A stretch of DNA of 13,867 nt, from the NCBI GenBank assembly GCA_016208525.1, contig JACQYJ010000077.1:1-13867 (forward strand). Direction: 5' to 3'. Both the position numbers and the translations under genes were made by a program. This document shows positions 6,391 through 12,862 of this stretch, in pieces. Source of the DNA: Deltaproteobacteria bacterium. Its GTDB lineage: Bacteria; Desulfobacterota; JAENJC01. Under the pieces are notes generated by a model. It was not told where the DNA came from. It worked only from the letters and a program-made list of their open reading frames with translations, and ran no database searches. Within the stretch, counting starts at the first letter, position 1; the number at the start of each line of letters is the position of its first letter.

Positions 6391-7185
6391 CTAAATCCTT
6401 ATTGCCACGCCCCTCTCCTTAAGGTAACCCTTAACCTGCCTTATCGAATACTCCTTGTAGTGGAATATCGATGCTGCGAGGGCCGCATCAGCCTTGCCCA
6501 CTGTGAGCCCCTGATATATATGCTCTGGATTTCCAACCCCGCCCGATGCTATAACAGGTATCCCGACTGCCTCTGATACCGATTTTGTGAGCTCTATGTC
6601 GTACCCGTCCTTTGTGCCGTCCCTGTCCATGCTGGTAAGGAGAATCTCTCCCGCTCCAAACCCCTCCATCTTCCTTGCCCACTCTATGGCATCGAGACCT
6701 GCAGGTTTGCGGCCACCGTGGGTAAAGACCTCCCACCCCCCTTTTTGTTCCCCCCCTAATTTAGGGGGGGATGCAGGGGGGGTGGTTCTCTTCGCGTCTA
6801 TCGCCACTACAATGCACTGGCTACCGAATCTCTCGGCAGCTCTTTTAACAAATTCAGGGTCGTTGACAGCAGCAGTATTGATGGAAACCTTGTCGGCGCC
6901 TGCGTTCAGCAGGTTTCTTATATCGTCAAGGTTTCTTATACCTCCGCCAACGGTGAGTGGCATGAATACCTCCTCAGCTGTCCTCCTGACTACATCAAGA
7001 ATTGTCCCCCTGTTTTCGTGGGATGCGGTTATATCAAGAAAAGTAAGCTCATCTGCCCCTTCCTTGTCATAGACCCTCGCTACCTCCACAGGGTCACCTG
7101 CGTCCCGGAGTTCCAGAAACTTAGTGCCTTTAACAACCCTGCCATTCTTTACATCGAGGCATGGGATTATGCGTTTAGCAAGCAT
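6391..7185 (-). CDS. hisF: Imidazole glycerol phosphate synthase cyclase subunit HisF
   Basis: This 264-residue (beta-alpha)8 barrel converts PRFAR and ammonia (from HisH) to imidazole-glycerol phosphate and AICAR in histidine synthesis. It shows RIIPCLDVKNGRVVKG with catalytic D11, TVGGGIR (78-84), VVAIDAKR with catalytic D130, THGGRKPAGLDAIEWA, LLTSMDRDGTKDGYD and ASGGVGNPEH. Residues about 134-149 (TTPPASPPKLGGEQKG) are extra relative to the usual family and are encoded by a nested palindromic repeat (6732-6785). They fall in the loop just after the D130 strand, so the enzyme is probably still functional. No other his gene is adjacent; it stands alone between leuC and tRNA-Leu. The start has AAAGGA about 6 bases upstream (minus strand). 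Confidence 0.95.
   Translation of the reverse strand: MLAKRIIPCLDVKNGRVVKGTKFLELRDAGDPVEVARVYDKEGADELTFLDITASHENRGTILDVVRRTAEEVFMPLTVGGGIRNLDDIRNLLNAGADKVSINTAAVNDPEFVKRAAERFGSQCIVVAIDAKRTTPPASPPKLGGEQKGGWEVFTHGGRKPAGLDAIEWARKMEGFGAGEILLTSMDRDGTKDGYDIELTKSVSEAVGIPVIASGGVGNPEHIYQGLTVGKADAALAASIFHYKEYSIRQVKGYLKERGVAIRI
6732..6785. repeat. Nested palindromic repeat inserted in frame in hisF
   Basis: The inner arms CCCCCCCTAA (6750-6759) and TTAGGGGGGG (6761-6770) are exact reverse complements around one T. The outer arms CCACCCCCC (6733-6741) and GGGGGGGTGG (6776-6785) also pair. The element is about 54 bases, a multiple of three, and is read through as a proline/glycine-rich loop. Similar C-run/TAA repeats are dispersed in some Nitrospirota and deltaproteobacterial genomes (from memory). 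Confidence 0.8.
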
Positions 7186-7205
7186 GTGAATCCTTTCTTT
7201 TTATT

Positions 7206-7458
7206 TATCACTTAAAAACTGCAATCGAACCACAGAGCACATAGATTTTGCTTGTTGGCTTGCCGGCTTGCAAGCTTACCAGCTTTTTTCTCTGTGCACT
7301 CAAAAGATGACTTTTAAAAACCCATAATTTTTAAAGTCAAACTCACGAGAACACAGAGAAGTAAAGGGTTTTAAAAGGTTCTTATACTCAAAATTTATCT
7401 CTGTGCCCTCTGTGCCTCTGTGGTTTGCAGTTTTTAGGTATCACTTAAAAACTGCCAA
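7206..7458. repeat. Composite repeat region between leuC and hisF
   Basis: No gene is seen in 7186-7536. A 17-base sequence beginning TATCACTTAAAAACTGC occurs directly repeated at 7206-7222 and 7439-7455. Between the copies lies an inverted-repeat element: the left arm (about 7213-7244) has CTGCAA..AACCACAGAG, and the right arm (about 7392-7436) reads its degenerate reverse complement ending CTCTGTGGTTTGCAGTTTTTA. Inside are an 8-base tandem array (7250-7289, units GCTTGTTG, GCTTGCCG, GCTTGCAA, GCTTACCA) and an inner hairpin with arms TGACTTT and AAAGTCA (about 7307-7339). The structure suggests a non-coding repeat built from or invaded by several short-period repeats. Confidence 0.6.
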
Positions 7459-7470
7459 AAAGCGGTCTGT

Positions 7471-7494
7471 GTGTCAGAAGTGTAGACCTGACAC
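7471..7494. repeat. Hairpin downstream of leuC
   Basis: GTGTCAG (7471-7477) and CTGACAC (7488-7494) form a perfect 7-bp stem with a 10-base loop, 42 bases past the leuC stop on the minus strand. A T run on the minus strand comes about 10 bases later, so a terminator role is possible but weak. It resembles REP-type palindromes. Confidence 0.45.
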
Positions 7495-7536
7495 TTATGG
7501 GGTCCCTTGAACAGTGTTGGGGTAAAACCGGTTTAA

Positions 7537-8796
7537 TTACAAAAACTCCCTTGGGTCTGCGATCTTGCCTGCTATTGCAGTTGCGGCAGCTACGGCAGGT
7601 GATGAAAGGTAGATAAAGGAGTCGGTGTTGCCCATCCTCCCCTGGAAGTTCCTGTTCTGGGTTGCAAGGCACGCCTCGCCGTCTCCAAGTATCCCCTGAT
7701 GCACACCAACGCATGGGCCGCATCCAGGAGGGTTTATGACTGCGCCTGCCTCTACCAGCGTCTCAATGAGACCTTCCCTGATTGCTTCGAGGTATATGCT
7801 CCTGGATGCAGGGGTCACTATAAGTCTTGTAGCAGGATTCCTCTTCTTCCCCTTCAGTATCCCGGCTGCAATCCTCAGGTCTTCTATCCTTCCGTTTGTG
7901 CACGTCCCTATGGATACCTGGTCTATCTTCACGTCCGCAACACCAGGCTCGTCAATTGTCTTTGTATTATCAACTGTGTGGGGAAAAGATATGGTCGGTT
8001 TAAGCTCGTTCAGGTCTACCTCGAAGGCCTTCTCGTAAACCGCATCCGGGTCGGCCTTAAGCTCCCGCCACCGGTCACCCCTTCCGTGCTTTTCAAGGTA
8101 CGCCTTTGTCTTCCTATCTGAGGGCATAAGGCCGCATTTGGCCCCAGCCTCCACAGCCATATTGGAGATGGTCATCCTGTCCTCCAGCTCCATCTCGTCT
8201 ATGGCAGGGCCTGAAAACTCCATGGACTTGTAGTCTGCTCCGTCTGCACCGATCTTCCCTATGATGTGAAGGATAAGGTCCTTCGCATATACACCCTTCT
8301 GAAACCTCCCCTTTATATGAAATTTGAATGCCTCCGGGACCCTGAGCCAGGTCTTCCCGAGGGCGATGGCAACGGCTACGTCTGTGGAGCCCATCCCAGT
8401 GGAGAATGCGCCAAGGGCGCCTCCGGTGCAGGTGTGGGAATCGGCGCCTACCAGTATTTCCCCTGGATTGAGATACTCCTCACATATAATCTGGTGACAG
8501 ACACCTTCACCGATATCGGACATGACAGCACCGGTCTTCTTTGCGAAATCCCTGAGGAGGATATGGTCATTGCTGAGCTGCTTCTGCGGGCTCGGCCCGG
8601 CATGGTCTATAAAAAGCACCGTCTTTTTAGGGTTTGCAGCCTTGACCAGGTTCATCTTCTCAAGCTGCCTGACAGCCAAAGGGCCTGTCCCATCCTGGGT
8701 CAGGCATACATCAATCTTTGCAACAACTATCTCCCCGGCAACCACATCATTGCCTGTATGTTCGCCTATGATCTTTTCAACAAGAGTCTTTCCCAT
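7537..8796 (-). CDS. leuC: 3-isopropylmalate dehydratase large subunit (homoaconitase-type LeuC)
   Basis: This 419-residue aconitase-superfamily subunit isomerises 2- to 3-isopropylmalate in leucine synthesis. The length is that of the shorter LeuC/HacA type shared with archaea and thermophiles, against about 465 residues for the E. coli type. The three [4Fe-4S] cysteines are present: C299 (GTCTNGR), C359 and C362 (PPGCGPCVGVHQG). Active-site segments FIDHAGPS, GADSHTCTGGALGAF and TPASRSIYLEA are also present. Homoaconitase and methylmalate (citramalate pathway) dehydratases are alternatives in the same family. The start has AAGGAG 5 bases upstream (minus strand). The small subunit LeuD, usually next door, is not adjacent; a repeat region and hisF lie downstream. 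The leader holds a palindromic element and a GntR-like palindrome. Confidence 0.88.
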   Translation of the reverse strand: MGKTLVEKIIGEHTGNDVVAGEIVVAKIDVCLTQDGTGPLAVRQLEKMNLVKAANPKKTVLFIDHAGPSPQKQLSNDHILLRDFAKKTGAVMSDIGEGVCHQIICEEYLNPGEILVGADSHTCTGGALGAFSTGMGSTDVAVAIALGKTWLRVPEAFKFHIKGRFQKGVYAKDLILHIIGKIGADGADYKSMEFSGPAIDEMELEDRMTISNMAVEAGAKCGLMPSDRKTKAYLEKHGRGDRWRELKADPDAVYEKAFEVDLNELKPTISFPHTVDNTKTIDEPGVADVKIDQVSIGTCTNGRIEDLRIAAGILKGKKRNPATRLIVTPASRSIYLEAIREGLIETLVEAGAVINPPGCGPCVGVHQGILGDGEACLATQNRNFQGRMGNTDSFIYLSSPAVAAATAIAGKIADPREFL

Positions 8797-8810
8797 CTCA
8801 ACTCCTTCTT

Positions 8811-8884
8811 GGGGACAGTCCCTATTCTACGTCGTCCTGTTCTATGTCTCAACGTTGTTTCGCCTGTAAATAGGGACAGTCCCC
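8811..8884. repeat. Palindromic element in the leuC leader
   Basis: The terminal arms (8811-8826, GGGGACAGTCCCTATT, and 8869-8884, AATAGGGACAGTCCCC) are 16-base inverted repeats with one mismatch. Each contains the near-palindrome GGGACAGTCCC. The 42-base interior shows no ORF. It ends 3 bases before the leuC Shine-Dalgarno, so a leuC transcript started upstream would carry it as a large hairpin. The GGGACWGTCCC sequence is typical of REP/RAYT-mobilised palindromes. Confidence 0.7.
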
Positions 8885-8891
8885 CATAAAT

Positions 8892-8906
8892 TGTATACAG
8901 TATACA
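8892..8906. promoter_or_regulatory. Palindrome TGTATAC-A-GTATACA, possible GntR-type operator
   Basis: Perfect 7-base arms flank one central base. The half-site matches the GTNNAC pattern of many GntR-family (FadR-type) operators. It lies between the pyrophosphatase stop and leuC, upstream of the leader element, where a leuC promoter is expected. A TATTCT box with a TTTTAC 18 bases further upstream (minus strand) is only a weak promoter candidate. Regulator identity is inference. Confidence 0.45.
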
Positions 8907-8938
8907 CAGAATATATTAGCCAATGCGGGCGGTAAAAG

Positions 8939-10579
8939 TCAAGAAGAGTAGAGCTTTGAAAAGATATTAAATATATGCGGTATAACCTGCTTCTTCCTTG
9001 AGAGCACACCGTTCAGCTCATAAAGGTTCTTGCCTGTTGCCGGATATCCTAAGGTTGAAGCGACCTCGCTGTCGGCAGCAACGAGAAAGAGGCTGTTTCC
9101 ATAAGATATATCAGTGATCAGTAGTCCGGCCAGTGAATATCCCTCGGACTCTTTCAACCGGCATAGTCCATCCTCCAGGGATTTTCTGACACCATAGAAC
9201 TCTCCGAACCCGACTACCTCCACCTGACCTATTCCGAACCTCTTTCCCTTTACCTCGTATGCCTTGAAGTCCGACTTTATAATGTCAAGCGGCTCATTAC
9301 CCGAAAGGCCTGAGCCTGCCCTGAAAAGTTCATGAGAAAAAGATACAGGGTCGATATCTGCAATTTTAGAAAGCATATCTGTCATTTCCCTGTCCCTTTC
9401 CGTTGCCGTAGGGGACTTTAACATAAGGGTATCAGATATTATCCCGCTTAATAGAAGCCCCGCGATACCTCTTTCAGGCTTGACCCCCTTCTTGAAAAAC
9501 CTCTCAGCTATAAGGGTGGATGTGCTCCCAACAGGCTCGTTGACAAACCTTATAGGTGTCGATGTATGGAAATTTCCAAGCCTGTGGTGGTCAACAACCT
9601 CTATTATCTCAACCTCGGATGCCCCGTCAACTGCCTGTGAAAGTTCGTTGTGGTCCACGAGGATCAACCTTGTCCCGGATGAGCGCAGGAGGTCTGATGG
9701 CGCGATGACGCCGGTCAACCTTCCGGTTGCATCGGTCACAACCCCCATCCATTCCTTTGACCTTGACCTGAACTCTCTAAGTGGGTCTGTCTCCGATACC
9801 CGTAAAAAATCGCTTGTACAGAAATGATCTACAGGTGAAGAAAGTTGTGTCAGCCAGGCGGTGGTGGCTGAATCGAAAGGAGAAATGACCACGCTCACCC
9901 CTTTCTGCCTTGCAAAACTAAGGATCTCCGGGGCTATATCGAGCCTGCCTGTAATTACGAGGAGACGGACATTCCTCTCTATGGCGGAGCGCTGTATCTC
10001 TTCCCTGTCTCCCACTATCACTATGCAACCCTTTGGGTCGCTCCTTTCTATCACGTCCCTGAAGCTCTCTACAGTCATGGCCCCGACAAAGACAGCGGCA
10101 TTGAACTCCAGATCAGGAGATTCGGCGTATGCAGTCTTTCCCTGGATGGCCTCTGTTACGTTCCTTATGGAGGTGAAAACCTCCCTGGCTTGCGCCGGGG
10201 TCTTTACGATCAACTGCTCCGCCAGGGTAGAAAGGGAGAGAAGCCCTATCGGCTTCTCATCCTCTGTTACAGGCATAAATCGGACGTTTTTTTTGCCCAT
10301 CGAGTTGATGATGGAACAGAGAGGGGCCTTGCAAGTAGCGGAGGCGATGTCCCTGGTCATTACATCTCTTACCTTTGGATATACATCGGAAATGTAAACG
10401 GGGGGTTCTATTGCGAAATACCGAAGGACAAAATCTGTCTGGGGGTTGATATTCCCGGCCCTGGCGGCAATAATGCCTTCTTCCCCAAGCGCCCTTTTCA
10501 GGGCTTCATACCCAAGGGCAGAGCAGATGGAGTCGGTATCAGGATTCTTGTGACCTATAATGATTGTGCTTTTTTCCAT
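8939..10579 (-). CDS. ppaC: Manganese-dependent inorganic pyrophosphatase with CBS and DRTGG domains
   Basis: This 546-residue family II (DHH superfamily) pyrophosphatase hydrolyses cytosolic PPi to two phosphates. Catalytic parts are split by a regulatory insert. Residues 10-16 are HKNPDTD (metal ligands H10, D14, D16). DHN follows at 309-311, DHH at 330-332 and ISDT with D383. The DHHA2 domain ends with the substrate-binding SRKKQV (527-532). Between about 71 and 300 come a first CBS domain (VMTRDIASATC), a DRTGG-like segment (about 140-245) and a second CBS (VVTDATGRLTGVIAPSDLL). In studied CBS-pyrophosphatases this insert binds adenine nucleotides and tunes activity, and DRTGG forms bind diadenosine polyphosphates. 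I chose the ATG at 10579 because the family begins directly before GHKNPDTDS; a TTG at 10612 would add 11 residues. No Shine-Dalgarno is visible. Confidence 0.92.
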   Translation of the reverse strand: MEKSTIIIGHKNPDTDSICSALGYEALKRALGEEGIIAARAGNINPQTDFVLRYFAIEPPVYISDVYPKVRDVMTRDIASATCKAPLCSIINSMGKKNVRFMPVTEDEKPIGLLSLSTLAEQLIVKTPAQAREVFTSIRNVTEAIQGKTAYAESPDLEFNAAVFVGAMTVESFRDVIERSDPKGCIVIVGDREEIQRSAIERNVRLLVITGRLDIAPEILSFARQKGVSVVISPFDSATTAWLTQLSSPVDHFCTSDFLRVSETDPLREFRSRSKEWMGVVTDATGRLTGVIAPSDLLRSSGTRLILVDHNELSQAVDGASEVEIIEVVDHHRLGNFHTSTPIRFVNEPVGSTSTLIAERFFKKGVKPERGIAGLLLSGIISDTLMLKSPTATERDREMTDMLSKIADIDPVSFSHELFRAGSGLSGNEPLDIIKSDFKAYEVKGKRFGIGQVEVVGFGEFYGVRKSLEDGLCRLKESEGYSLAGLLITDISYGNSLFLVAADSEVASTLGYPATGKNLYELNGVLSRKKQVIPHIFNIFSKLYSS

Positions 10580-10583
10580 AGCG

Positions 10584-10592
10584 AGGAAGTAT
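10584..10592 (-). promoter_or_regulatory. Extended -10 box close to the pyrophosphatase start
   Basis: On the minus strand TGGTATACT, an extended -10 (TGnTATACT), ends only 4 to 10 bases before the chosen ATG, and no Shine-Dalgarno is seen. If used, the mRNA would be nearly leaderless. No -35 at good spacing is visible, so this is tentative. Confidence 0.25.
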
Positions 10593-10661
10593 ACCACACC
10601 AATGGTCTTCAAGGAAGTTTAAGAAGAGGTAAGGGTCTACGACAAAAAAATAGGTATAGTT

Positions 10662-10764
10662 GAGCTTCTTGCAAAAGTCCCCTTTTGTGTCATTCCGAAC
10701 GAAGTGAGGAGGCTCGCTGGTCGAAATGACAAAACTGCGTTTCTTAGAGTTTTGCAAGAGCCTC
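10662..10764. mobile_element. 103-bp MITE-like repeat (TGTCATTC family)
   Basis: The ends 10662-10679 (GAGCTTCTTGCAAAAGTC) and 10747-10764 (GAGTTTTGCAAGAGCCTC) are terminal inverted repeats of 18 bases with a few mismatches. The inside holds TGTCATTCCGAACGAAGTGA and an outward AATGACA pairing with TGTCATT. There is no transposase, so it would be mobilised in trans. This TGTCATTC...AATGACA sequence is widely dispersed in environmental bacterial genomes (from memory). Its right end lies inside the first codons of a truncated gene. Confidence 0.7.
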
Positions 10765-10776
10765 TTGTGTTTGCAT
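10744..10776 (-). pseudogene. Gene start truncated by the MITE-like element
   Basis: A very good Shine-Dalgarno (GGGAGGAA, within 10781-10790, minus strand) precedes ATG 10776-10774. Only about four codons (MQTQ) remain before the repeat end, and the frame stops at TAA 10744-10746 inside the repeat. The position after a mod remnant fits the second gene (res) of a type III restriction-modification operon, but nothing in the residues identifies it. Confidence 0.35.
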
Positions 10777-10829
10777 ATTGTTCCTCCCTTAAAGCTCATT
10801 ATATTCATAAGATAGTTACTTGGTCTTGG

Positions 10830-10901
10830 TCAAGAATTCAAGCGCCTTTTATATATCCAGTCTCCTCCGAACTTCGTCTTTATGGGTTCTATCCCTATTT
10901 T
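10830..10901 (-). pseudogene. Short protein-like remnant, possible modification-gene C-terminus
   Basis: This open stretch ends in TGA (10830-10832) and translates to a tail with EPIKTKFGGDWIYKRRLNS. It follows the mod N-terminal fragment in another frame. A mod gene with its middle deleted would leave this arrangement, but I cannot confirm that this tail belongs to the same family. Confidence 0.3.
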
Positions 10902-11131
10902 TCAAAGGCGCTCTTGGTGTTATACGGCGGGTCTATGTAGATGCACTTCACTTTCCCTGCATAATACGGAAGCAACGCCTTCAGCGCATCCAGGTTGTCC
11001 CCCTGAATCAGCATGTCCTCAGCCTTCGCATCGCCATAAGAAAGCTCCGGCACTGCCTCTAAGAGTCTATACGGCGCATTCTGCGAAAGCTTCAGGTCAG
11101 TTTCTCTTGTAAGCCAGGTTAGGGTGGGCAT
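10895..11131 (-). pseudogene. N-terminal fragment of a type III-like DNA adenine methyltransferase (mod)
   Basis: These 78 residues match the start of type III modification methyltransferases: MPTLTWLTRE, PYRLLEAVPELSYGD, MLIQGDNLDALKALLPYYAG, then KCIYIDPPYNTKSAFEK. IDPPY is the catalytic motif IV (DPPY) of N6-adenine methylases. The frame stops right after it, whereas the family is usually 400-700 residues, so the rest of the catalytic domain and the target-recognition region are missing. The first codons overlap the end of the PIN gene by 13 bases, so it was probably translated from the same operon. It cannot methylate as it stands. Confidence 0.8.
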
Positions 11132-11562
11132 TGTAAGGTCAGCGTCATCGAATACACAGGTACAGGACAGGTTCCATTTTTCAAGATGGGATCAAATTCA
11201 TGATGGTCCGATGTCACAAGGGTAGCATTTTCGCGCATTGCTAAGGCGATGGCGAAGCAATCCGCCAAAGATATACGGTTCTTGTCTTTTCTTGTCTTGG
11301 CTATAAACTTTCCGGCCTCTTGCCAAAATGAAGAATCCATATCTTCTGTGGTTATGATTCCAATGGATTGAAGGTCGGCTATTGCTCCATGTGCAGTTTC
11401 TTCATCCTTAGCAAGTATGAAATTGTAATAAACTTCACATAGATTTATCGCGTGGGCAGTGCAGCGATTTTCTTCCTTCGTAAGGATGGATTCAACGACC
11501 TCACTGCCAGTCTCACCGCGCAGATATGCGATCATTGAACATGCATCCATTACAAAGTTCAT
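11119..11562 (-). CDS. PIN-domain ribonuclease toxin (VapC-like)
   Basis: This 147-residue PIN protein has the acidic metal-binding set: D6 (FVMDACSMIAYLRGE), E43 (NLCEVYY), D101 (ISLADCFAIALA) and D119 (LVTSDHHEFDPI). The family consists of Mg/Mn-dependent RNases acting as toxins when freed from a partner. The ATG directly follows the stop of the 90-residue gene (TAAATG), the usual antitoxin-toxin order. The C-terminus (PVPVYSMTLTLQCPP) is longer than usual after the last motif, perhaps because the downstream mod sequence joined here; the two genes overlap by 13 bases. The RNA target is unknown. The protein looks intact. Confidence 0.87.
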   Translation of the reverse strand: MNFVMDACSMIAYLRGETGSEVVESILTKEENRCTAHAINLCEVYYNFILAKDEETAHGAIADLQSIGIITTEDMDSSFWQEAGKFIAKTRKDKNRISLADCFAIALAMRENATLVTSDHHEFDPILKNGTCPVPVYSMTLTLQCPP

Positions 11563-11835
11563 TTACGCTAATCCTTGTTCAATCTCTTTCTGTTTACGTG
11601 ACGCAAATTCTTCACTGCTTGTAGGAACAAAGGCATATTTGCCTCTAAGCGCTTGCACGCGTGCTGAACGCATGGATACCGATTTTACATAAGAAGAGGT
11701 TGCGCTTGACAGTAAGCTATTCTGCAAAAGGTTATAGCCCGTAATTTGCGTATTGGGTAAAACGCCAGATGCTACAATAGCAACAATAGCCGCACTAACA
11801 GCATAAGATGACATTGTTGATTGCTCACTTTTCAT
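11563..11835 (-). CDS. Ser-rich small protein with antitoxin-like C-terminus
   Basis: This 90-residue protein starts at an ATG with AGGAGG about 8 bases upstream (minus strand), overlapping the end of the preceding gene by 11 bases. Residues 8-50 are rich in Ser/Ala with a hydrophobic stretch (SAAIVAIVASGVLP). Residues 55-90 (RSARVQALRGKYAFVPTSSE, then EFASRKQKEIEQGLA) look like short antitoxins paired with PIN toxins, which often consist of about 35-45 residues with this RGKYA-VPTSS-EEF pattern (from memory). An internal ATG at 11673 could therefore give the minimal antitoxin, but the strong ribosome binding site favours the long form. Its role, neutralising the PIN protein, is inferred from position. 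The N-terminal part is unrecognised. Confidence 0.7.
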   Translation of the reverse strand: MKSEQSTMSSYAVSAAIVAIVASGVLPNTQITGYNLLQNSLLSSATSSYVKSVSMRSARVQALRGKYAFVPTSSEEFASRKQKEIEQGLA

Positions 11836-12592
11836 GGCCTGCCTCCTGACAAGTTTTTATCATAGCATTCATCTCCGTAAATGCTTTATCAATAATATTT
11901 TCAATTACACCTGGTCCAGAGAAGTAATCTTGTTTTTCATTAAAAGAATATCTGTCATTAAAGTCTCCAATAAGCTGGATCCCCTTTATAGAGGACTTCT
12001 TTTGTGATAAACGCAGCATTTCTTGCGGCGGCTCTATAAGCCGCCACTCCCTAAAGTTTTTAATGACCATATTGGTGAAAAATTGATCATCTATAATCCT
12101 GGTAACCTTTAGTTCAAGGTCATGCATTTTATCAAACTCAGCTTCTTTAAGAAAGAGATTGGCTAAATGTTTAATAATCTGATCATCTTCTGCTGCTGGA
12201 GCATATAAATCAACCCGCGTTGTCAGTCCACAAAAAAACGGTCTTATTTCCTTAAAGGACTCGATAATTTCAAAAAGAACTGGTATCCGCTCCCTTAAGT
12301 ATTTTTGCCCCAATGCAATGTCCAACTGGTAATCAGGCGAATACCTGACGTTCAAGGATATACTCATTTGCGATATAATAATTTGGCTGTATCCGTGCGT
12401 TGACCCGAATATCAGTCGCGGCACTTGAGGATCAAACTCATCAGGCATGGGGATAAGCTGCGGCTGCGAATAATGCCCTGCCAATTTTGATTTCAGCATG
12501 TCTTCTATATTATTTGATTTTCTTCTAATATCTAATTGACGATTGAATGAAATGCTGAAGCTATTTTCTATGAATCTGGGCCGCTCAAACAT
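11825..12592 (-). CDS. Uncharacterised protein resembling the TIGR04255 family
   Basis: This 255-residue protein has no signal peptide or membrane segment. Its Shine-Dalgarno (AGGAGA) lies about 10 bases before the ATG (minus strand). The pattern FERPRFIENSFSISF at the N-terminus, VPRLIFGSTHGYSQIIISQM near 60-80 and DFNDRYSFNEKQDYF near 215 recalls the sporadically distributed TIGR04255 proteins, of similar length and with an NRY-F segment near the end. This is a tentative match from memory. It is the first gene of the antitoxin-toxin operon and overlaps the next start, so it is probably co-produced with the antitoxin and PIN toxin. No catalytic motif is visible. It could be a regulator, chaperone or third component. 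Confidence 0.5.
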   Translation of the reverse strand: MFERPRFIENSFSISFNRQLDIRRKSNNIEDMLKSKLAGHYSQPQLIPMPDEFDPQVPRLIFGSTHGYSQIIISQMSISLNVRYSPDYQLDIALGQKYLRERIPVLFEIIESFKEIRPFFCGLTTRVDLYAPAAEDDQIIKHLANLFLKEAEFDKMHDLELKVTRIIDDQFFTNMVIKNFREWRLIEPPQEMLRLSQKKSSIKGIQLIGDFNDRYSFNEKQDYFSGPGVIENIIDKAFTEMNAMIKTCQEAGHEK

Positions 12593-12636
12593 AATGGGTC
12601 TCCTCTTAAAGGAAAGGACTCAAATCTCTTTAACGT

Positions 12637-12665
12637 TTTATATCACGATTTCTTAATGTTAACAA
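12637..12665 (-). promoter_or_regulatory. Promoter of the antitoxin-toxin operon
   Basis: On the minus strand TTGTTA (12660-12665, 4 of 6), exactly 17 bases, then TATAAA (12637-12642, 5 of 6) with an extended TGA before it. It lies about 45 bases upstream of the first gene and gives a short leader with a clear ribosome binding site. Confidence 0.6.
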
Positions 12666-12792
12666 TATTTCAGTTTCATGATGAATGTGTAAATAAAAAC
12701 GACTCAGTAAGACGATTTGCAATAACAATTAGGAATAATCAAGATTGGCCCTATATAAGGTTCCTTCACGGGTTCCTTATTCTCACAGCGCC

Positions 12793-12831
12793 GCAACAAA
12801 AACGCCCACTGAAAAGGTCTCAGCGGGCGTT
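12793..12831 (-). terminator. Rho-independent terminator of the synthase-Cache gene
   Basis: On the minus strand AACGCCCGCTGA pairs with TCAGTGGGCGTT, a 12-bp stem with one G-U pair and a 7-base loop, followed by TTTTTGTTG. It starts 31 bases past the stop. The G-U pair makes the stem complete only on the minus strand, fixing the orientation. Confidence 0.9.
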
Positions 12832-12862
12832 ATTATCTCATCCTTAACCTGTCGGCCTGAAA

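Noticed and set aside
7206..7458. CRISPR array
   Set aside because: The repeats are short-period tandem and inverted units without unique equal-length spacers.
7699..8889. Large plus-strand ORFs across leuC (140 and 207 codons)
   Set aside because: They are Cys/Pro/Leu-rich antisense readings of leuC with no ribosome binding site or domain.
10539..10808. 89-codon minus-strand ORF running through the MITE-like element
   Set aside because: Its middle part is a translation of the dispersed repeat and its start does not match the good ribosome binding site at 10781-10790.
12656..12847. 63-codon plus-strand ORF left of the synthase gene
   Set aside because: It has no ribosome binding site and overlaps the operon promoter and the terminator hairpin.
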